From Flavobacterium johnsoniae (lineage in GTDB: Bacteria; Bacteroidota; Bacteroidia; Flavobacteriales; Flavobacteriaceae): a stretch of 64,000 nucleotides of DNA. The notes under the pieces were generated by a model. The model saw nothing but the letters and a program-made list of their open reading frames with translations, did no database searches and had not been told where the DNA came from. Location: NCBI RefSeq assembly GCF_001879205.1, contig NZ_MLFK01000006.1, forward strand, positions 124,001-188,000. The letters run 5' to 3'. Each line of letters starts with the position of its first letter. Positions within the stretch are counted from its first letter, which is position 1. The position numbers were made by a program, and so were the translations under genes. Positions 60,086 to 64,000 of the stretch are shown piece after piece.

Positions 60086-61927
60086 CTATTTTAATTCTTC
60101 ATCAATCATTTCTCCTAAGCTGCCATTAGCATGGCCTGAAAATAGAATGTTTCCTTTTTTCCCAATCAGAATAGAGGTTGGAATTCCTTTTATTTTATAA
60201 TCAGCCACCACTTCAGATTTAGAGTCAAAAACAACATTAAAATCGTATTTTTTTTCTGTTATATAATTTGTAACATTTTTTAAAACTTCATCTTCTTTTT
60301 TATTCTCCCAGGTATTTATAAATAAAAAAGCGACATCCTTGTCTTTATATTGCGTAACTAGTTCCTGCATTTTAGGGAAAGAAGCTTTGCAAGGACCGCA
60401 CCATGTTGCCCAGAAATCAAGTACCACAACTTTGCCTTTGTAATCTGAAAGTTTAACTTCTTTTCCGTCCAGATTTTTCAGGGCAAAATCAGTTGCTGTG
60501 GCATTACCAAAAGTCTCCAGTACATTTTTTGCTCTGGCTGCTTTATTGCTTTTATCTGCTTTTTCTTTAAATTTCTCATAACCATCAAGAGGAAGGTTTT
60601 GTGCAACGTATATTTCTTTTAATTTGGTAAGGAATATTGCGGGAGGAACATTATTGCTATTGATTTCATTTTCAATGTATTCTTTAACTTCTCCCTGGCT
60701 TTTTACTTTTTCAAGAATCGCTAAGTAGCATTCTTTACCATTGGAATCTAATCCGTCAATTTTTCTTAAACTGTCCTGATATGTAAATGCTTCTTTGTAT
60801 TTACCTTGTTTGTAAAGTATATGAGCGTATGTATCTGCATACATATTATATAAGCTTTGATATTCCGGATAAAAATTCTCTTTTTTCTTTTCTTCCAAAA
60901 GGTCCAATGATCTTTTAGAAATCGTTGCCGCAAAGTCAAGATCTTTACCGGGAGCTTTTAATGAACCTCCGGACAAAACCCACGCAGCATCATTATATGT
61001 ATTTGAAGGATTATATAAATAAGGCTCGATTGATTTTGCTTTTTCAAGATCTTTTTTACTCAGATATATTTGTGCTAAATTTCCATAGAAAAAACTTAAG
61101 GATCTTTTCGAATGATCTTTAAATTTTGTTTTAAGCGTATTTATTGATTCTAAAACATAAGCTTCACTCTTATTCGGATGGTTCATAAAACCTTGAATAA
61201 ACATCGTTTTTTGCATTTCTCCGTTTGGGTATCTCTTTAAGACCTCTTTTTTAATTTTTGCTGCATCTGTTTGCATGCCATAATTTTCATATATATGATA
61301 GGCCGTAACTAAGCTGTTTTCATTGTTTTTCTTCACGCATCTTGTTGCAAAAGCTATTGTCTCATCCTTAAGCTTCGTTTTTTTAACGTTTTCCAGATTG
61401 TACAAGTAACTCAAATAAGATTTATCATTTTTTAAATCAGGGTATTTTTTAAATAAAGTTTCGTATTCAAGAACCAGGTTTTCGGGTTTATTATCCAGGT
61501 CTAGTTTCAATACGTTTACAGCATAATATCGAATGAAAATTTCATTAGCCAGCGTTTTGCCTAATTCAGACTCATTTTGTGTTTTAAGATGTACGATATA
61601 TCCTTTATTGTTATTATTATCTGCAATTTTTTGCAAGTCGCTTATAACTACTAAAATTGTTCGGGCAGAATCCGGGACTTTTGCAGTAAACTCATAACCT
61701 TTTTCACTTTTCTTTAATGGACTTATATCTACACTGTAATCAGTATCAAAAGCATATAGAATATTGGCTTTAGAGTTATTTTCTATTACTAAACCTGTCG
61801 GTGGTTCGTAAACATAAGTGTTTTCGGCACCTGTTTTAAATTTTGGAATTTTTAAATAGATTTTTCCGTTTTGAGAAAACACATTGTTAATGAGGGAAAG
61901 AAATAATAAAATGGTAATTTTTTTCAT
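60086..61927 (-). CDS. TlpA-type thioredoxin-fold protein with long N-terminal domain
   Basis: A 613-aa exported protein (signal peptide ILLFLSLINNVFSQ). The first 450 residues have helical repeat-like stretches (YKEAFTYQDSLRKI, YLSKKDLEKAKSIEPY) resembling TPR. A TlpA/AhpC-TSA domain ends the protein: LKNLDGKEVKLSDYKGKVVV, then WCGPC (active cysteines about 510 and 513), and GIPTSILIGKKGNI with cis-Pro. It may reduce disulfides in the periplasm or be linked to a bound polypeptide. No cytochrome-maturation genes are nearby. Confidence 0.85.
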   Translation of the reverse strand: MKKITILLFLSLINNVFSQNGKIYLKIPKFKTGAENTYVYEPPTGLVIENNSKANILYAFDTDYSVDISPLKKSEKGYEFTAKVPDSARTILVVISDLQKIADNNNNKGYIVHLKTQNESELGKTLANEIFIRYYAVNVLKLDLDNKPENLVLEYETLFKKYPDLKNDKSYLSYLYNLENVKKTKLKDETIAFATRCVKKNNENSLVTAYHIYENYGMQTDAAKIKKEVLKRYPNGEMQKTMFIQGFMNHPNKSEAYVLESINTLKTKFKDHSKRSLSFFYGNLAQIYLSKKDLEKAKSIEPYLYNPSNTYNDAAWVLSGGSLKAPGKDLDFAATISKRSLDLLEEKKKENFYPEYQSLYNMYADTYAHILYKQGKYKEAFTYQDSLRKIDGLDSNGKECYLAILEKVKSQGEVKEYIENEINSNNVPPAIFLTKLKEIYVAQNLPLDGYEKFKEKADKSNKAARAKNVLETFGNATATDFALKNLDGKEVKLSDYKGKVVVLDFWATWCGPCKASFPKMQELVTQYKDKDVAFLFINTWENKKEDEVLKNVTNYITEKKYDFNVVFDSKSEVVADYKIKGIPTSILIGKKGNILFSGHANGSLGEMIDEELK

Positions 61928-62162
61928 TCGTTTGTGGTTTTTGGTTAGAATATTTCTTAAATACTTAACGAATTGTAAAAGTATATATTATGCCTTAGTT
62001 CACTTTTTTTATTAAGAAAATATTAGCAGAAATTATTCAAGAGAAGAAAAAATGATTTTGTTAGTAAACGATAAAGTGCTTGTTAGTCAGTTAATTGATT
62101 TTGATTTTTTAAAAAGTACCAGGAGATTTGTTCTTAATTATCTTTTCTTTGAAAAATGCTTC

Positions 62163-62993
62163 TTAAGGATAACGAGTTATTGTAGTTTTTGTTTTTATAA
62201 ATATGATTGTGTCTGTATTTACAAGACCATCCGAACTTAGGCTTTTGTTAGAATATTCCCTAAGAATGATTTTGATAGTGTCATTTAGTTTTTTTAAATA
62301 TAATTGTTTGTATTTTATTTGACTGCTTGATCCTCCAAATTCATTTGTAGAATCAAGAGCTTTAAAAGCAAAAGGAATATTTTCTTTATGATGAGAATTG
62401 AAATAAATGGTAAAGTCTAAATCTTTTTCAATTGCTTCTTTGTCACTGTAGTAATTAATAATAGAAATTGCTGAATCTATTTTTAATGTTGAACTGTCTA
62501 ATAATATTTTAGAGTAGTTAACAGGTTGATAATTGTAAGTTTTAGAATGTGTTAAAAATTTATCGTAGGCATTGTCAGGAAAATAATTAATCAATATATA
62601 AACTAATGAAAGAGAATAAAAGGATAGAATTAATACTTTATATATTTTAAAAAAGGTGTTTTTCGTGTTTTTATAAAAATATTCTAAAAAGAAAAAAGCT
62701 TGAATTCGCAATAAGATGATAAAAAATAATAAGTAAGTGATTTTTTCAATCAAATCATTTTTCCTGCTAAAATTTAGAATATAGATATTTAAAAGAAAAC
62801 TTATTATATAAATAAAAACAAGCGTAGCATATAAAGTTAAATTTGATTTTAGAACTTTTGAGAAGCTAATGACATTCCATTTTCTTGCAATAGTAATTAC
62901 CGCAATTGAGAAAGTCATTACTGCAATAAAAAGAAAAATAATAATAATAAAAAGGCTTATCTTGGTATCTATGTGTGGTTGTCCGTACTGCAA
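62163..62993 (-). CDS. Four-helix integral membrane protein of unknown function
   Basis: A 276-aa protein with four predicted membrane segments in the first 150 residues (SLFIIIIFLFIAVMTFSIAV, LTLYATLVFIYIISFLLNIY, IIFFIILL-type stretch, IYKVLILSFYSLSLVYILIN) and a soluble C-terminal half. It starts 18 bases after the stop of the methyltransferase gene upstream on the same strand, so the two probably share a transcript. No family is recognised. Confidence 0.7.
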   Translation of the reverse strand: MQYGQPHIDTKISLFIIIIFLFIAVMTFSIAVITIARKWNVISFSKVLKSNLTLYATLVFIYIISFLLNIYILNFSRKNDLIEKITYLLFFIILLRIQAFFFLEYFYKNTKNTFFKIYKVLILSFYSLSLVYILINYFPDNAYDKFLTHSKTYNYQPVNYSKILLDSSTLKIDSAISIINYYSDKEAIEKDLDFTIYFNSHHKENIPFAFKALDSTNEFGGSSSQIKYKQLYLKKLNDTIKIILREYSNKSLSSDGLVNTDTIIFIKTKTTITRYP

Positions 62994-63011
62994 TTTGAAA
63001 TGTTATAAAAA

Positions 63012-63884
63012 TTATTGTTTTGTCGCAAAAACAGTTCTGTAAAATTCATATCCTTTTTCAGATCTATTAGGAAGGAATTTTTGACGGTATTCATCGGCAC
63101 CTAAGTCTTCTAAAAGCTGTAAGTTAAACAGATTTAAATACTGAGGTAACTCTTCAGGCTTAAAGCCAAAGGTCCAATGTTCTTCTAACCTCTCAAGGTC
63201 TTCTAAAAGCTTTTTACCACCCAAAAATGATTCAGGATTGTCAAGTATATCTTTATGTACGTAAGTAAATATGACAGAGCTGTTTTGGGCAAATTTAGAA
63301 ATGAAAGCAAAGGTACTTTTTACAGCCTCTTCGGTTAGATAATTGGTTACGCCTTCCCATATTACAACAGTTGGTTTAGAAAAATCTAAATGGTGTTCTA
63401 TTGCCAATTGATCCAGACTTTGTTTATTAAAATCAATTTGAAGAAAAGTGACATTTTTGGGAATTTGACCAATACGTTTCTTGTAGATTTCGGCTTTATA
63501 ATTTGACGTATTCGGATGATCGATTTCTATTACCGGAATTGTTTTTAGAAAATCAAGACGCACCGCTCTGGTGTCAAAACCGGCTCCCAAAATTATAACT
63601 TGTTGTGCTCCGTTAGAAATCGCTTTTTGAAGCAATTCATCGATGTATTTTGTTCTGGCAATTCCCGAAGATAAGGCGCCCGGAATTTTTTTGTTGATAG
63701 TATTGCTTATGTATTTTGAAACAATCGAATATTTTGATAAACGCGCGGCCCATCTTAATTTAGAATCCAGAAAATGAACCGCGTATGGATCCAAGAATAA
63801 TCTGTCGTTTATATTACGCTGTGTTTCTAAAGCTCTAAAAAAAGCCATGTATTGAGCCGTTCTGCTGGTTCTTTCTGCTTTCAT
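63012..63884 (-). CDS. SAM-dependent methyltransferase (TIGR00027/PPM1-like)
   Basis: A 290-aa methyltransferase from the ATG at 63884 (MKAERTSRTAQYMAFFRALE). The family start, then DRLFLDPYA, the motif I block VIILGAGFDTRAVRL, PVIEIDHP (motif II), VIWEGVTNYLTEEAV and the C-terminal YRTVFATK fit the PPM1-like group. The acceptor is unknown. It starts 8 bases after the stop of the gene cut by the right edge and is followed by the membrane protein gene. Confidence 0.9.
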   Translation of the reverse strand: MKAERTSRTAQYMAFFRALETQRNINDRLFLDPYAVHFLDSKLRWAARLSKYSIVSKYISNTINKKIPGALSSGIARTKYIDELLQKAISNGAQQVIILGAGFDTRAVRLDFLKTIPVIEIDHPNTSNYKAEIYKKRIGQIPKNVTFLQIDFNKQSLDQLAIEHHLDFSKPTVVIWEGVTNYLTEEAVKSTFAFISKFAQNSSVIFTYVHKDILDNPESFLGGKKLLEDLERLEEHWTFGFKPEELPQYLNLFNLQLLEDLGADEYRQKFLPNRSEKGYEFYRTVFATKQ

Positions 63885-63892
63885 GGCAACGC

Positions 63893-64000
63893 TTATTTTC
63901 TGGAAAATAAGTTGTCGACAACCCAAGCCGGACCAATTAGCAGAAACTGAAGATCTTTTAAGAAAGAAGGTTTTTTTCCTTCGATATTATGGCCATAAAA
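63893..64000 (-). CDS. C-terminal end of an unidentified gene, cut by the right edge
   Basis: The last 35 codons of a minus-strand gene that starts outside the window: FYGHNIEGKKPSFLKDLQ, then FLLIGPAWVVDNLFSRK before TAA. The tail has a hydrophobic patch (FLLIGPAWVV) that may be membrane-associated. It is 8 bases from the methyltransferase start, so they are probably one operon. Too little is visible to name it. Confidence 0.65.
   Translation of the reverse strand, partial: FYGHNIEGKKPSFLKDLQFLLIGPAWVVDNLFSRK

Noticed and set aside
62052-62240. A 62-codon plus-strand frame at the end of the four-helix membrane protein gene
   Set aside because: Overlaps the 3' end of a better frame, with a Phe/Cys-rich composition and no supporting context; left out, though the A-rich leader could suit a start.

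Overview
The window looks like one contiguous stretch of chromosome from a Flavobacterium-type member of the Bacteroidota. The evidence is low-GC, A-rich DNA; promoters of the TAnnTTTG type instead of sigma-70 -10 boxes; A-rich gene leaders with no clear Shine-Dalgarno sequences; gliding genes gldB and gldC; a type IX secretion plug protein; secreted CarboxypepD_reg-type proteins; and the phylum's version of the division/cell-wall cluster. I see no rRNA, CRISPR array, prophage, integrase or insertion sequence. Most of the window is core genome, with short palindromic repeats in the gaps.

Layout. 1-2659: end of a ligase-associated DNA repair operon (DEXH helicase, cut by the left edge, and PdeM). 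2656-9587, minus strand: apaG, T9SS plug, SNF2 helicase, methyltransferase, a GxxExxY gene bounded by imperfect inverted repeats, and map. 9832-17502: DUF445 protein, gpmI, two convergent L,D-transpeptidases of different families, a GNAT enzyme, two identical tRNA-Gly genes, and peptidase E. 17669-23719: three tandem overlapping secreted paralogues, a DUF6702 protein, an M1 metallopeptidase, then tatA and a PAP2 phosphatase. 23731-23984: a gene-free nested inverted repeat. 23990-29388: O-methyltransferase, an amphipathic lipoprotein, YceI, rlmN, a frameshifted lipoprotein, and a polyprenyl diphosphate synthase. 29516-31996: an ECF sigma module with its own likely ECF-type promoter. 32127-39644: dnaG (without the usual zinc ligands), a lone LuxR-type response regulator, nadE, gldBC, a lipoprotein, engB, and an alpha/beta hydrolase.

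39921-56131 is the division and cell-wall cluster mraZ-rsmH-ftsL-ftsI-murE-mraY-murD-ftsW-murG-murC-ftsQ-ftsA-ftsZ. Five GTGGT boxes at roughly helical spacing sit just upstream of mraZ and are a candidate MraZ operator. Together these genes make lipid II from UDP-MurNAc precursors (MurC, D, E, MraY, MurG), polymerise and crosslink it at the septum (FtsW, FtsI), and build the Z-ring and its membrane links (FtsZ, A, Q, L). murB, murF and ddl are not in the cluster.

56336-64000: a YqeY-like protein, tRNA-Arg, a small membrane protein, an MtfA-like metallopeptidase, a second alpha/beta hydrolase, a UPF0173 metal-dependent hydrolase, a TlpA-like thioredoxin protein, a membrane protein of unknown function, a SAM-dependent methyltransferase, and the tail of an unidentified gene cut by the right edge.

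The less ordinary items are the candidate MraZ operator, the three-paralogue secreted operon with an unnamed shared C-terminal region, the ECF module, the repeat-bounded GxxExxY gene with an apparently empty related repeat 2.5 kb away, the nested repeat at 23.8 kb, and the zinc-ligand-free primase. No search could be run; family names rest on motifs and recall.
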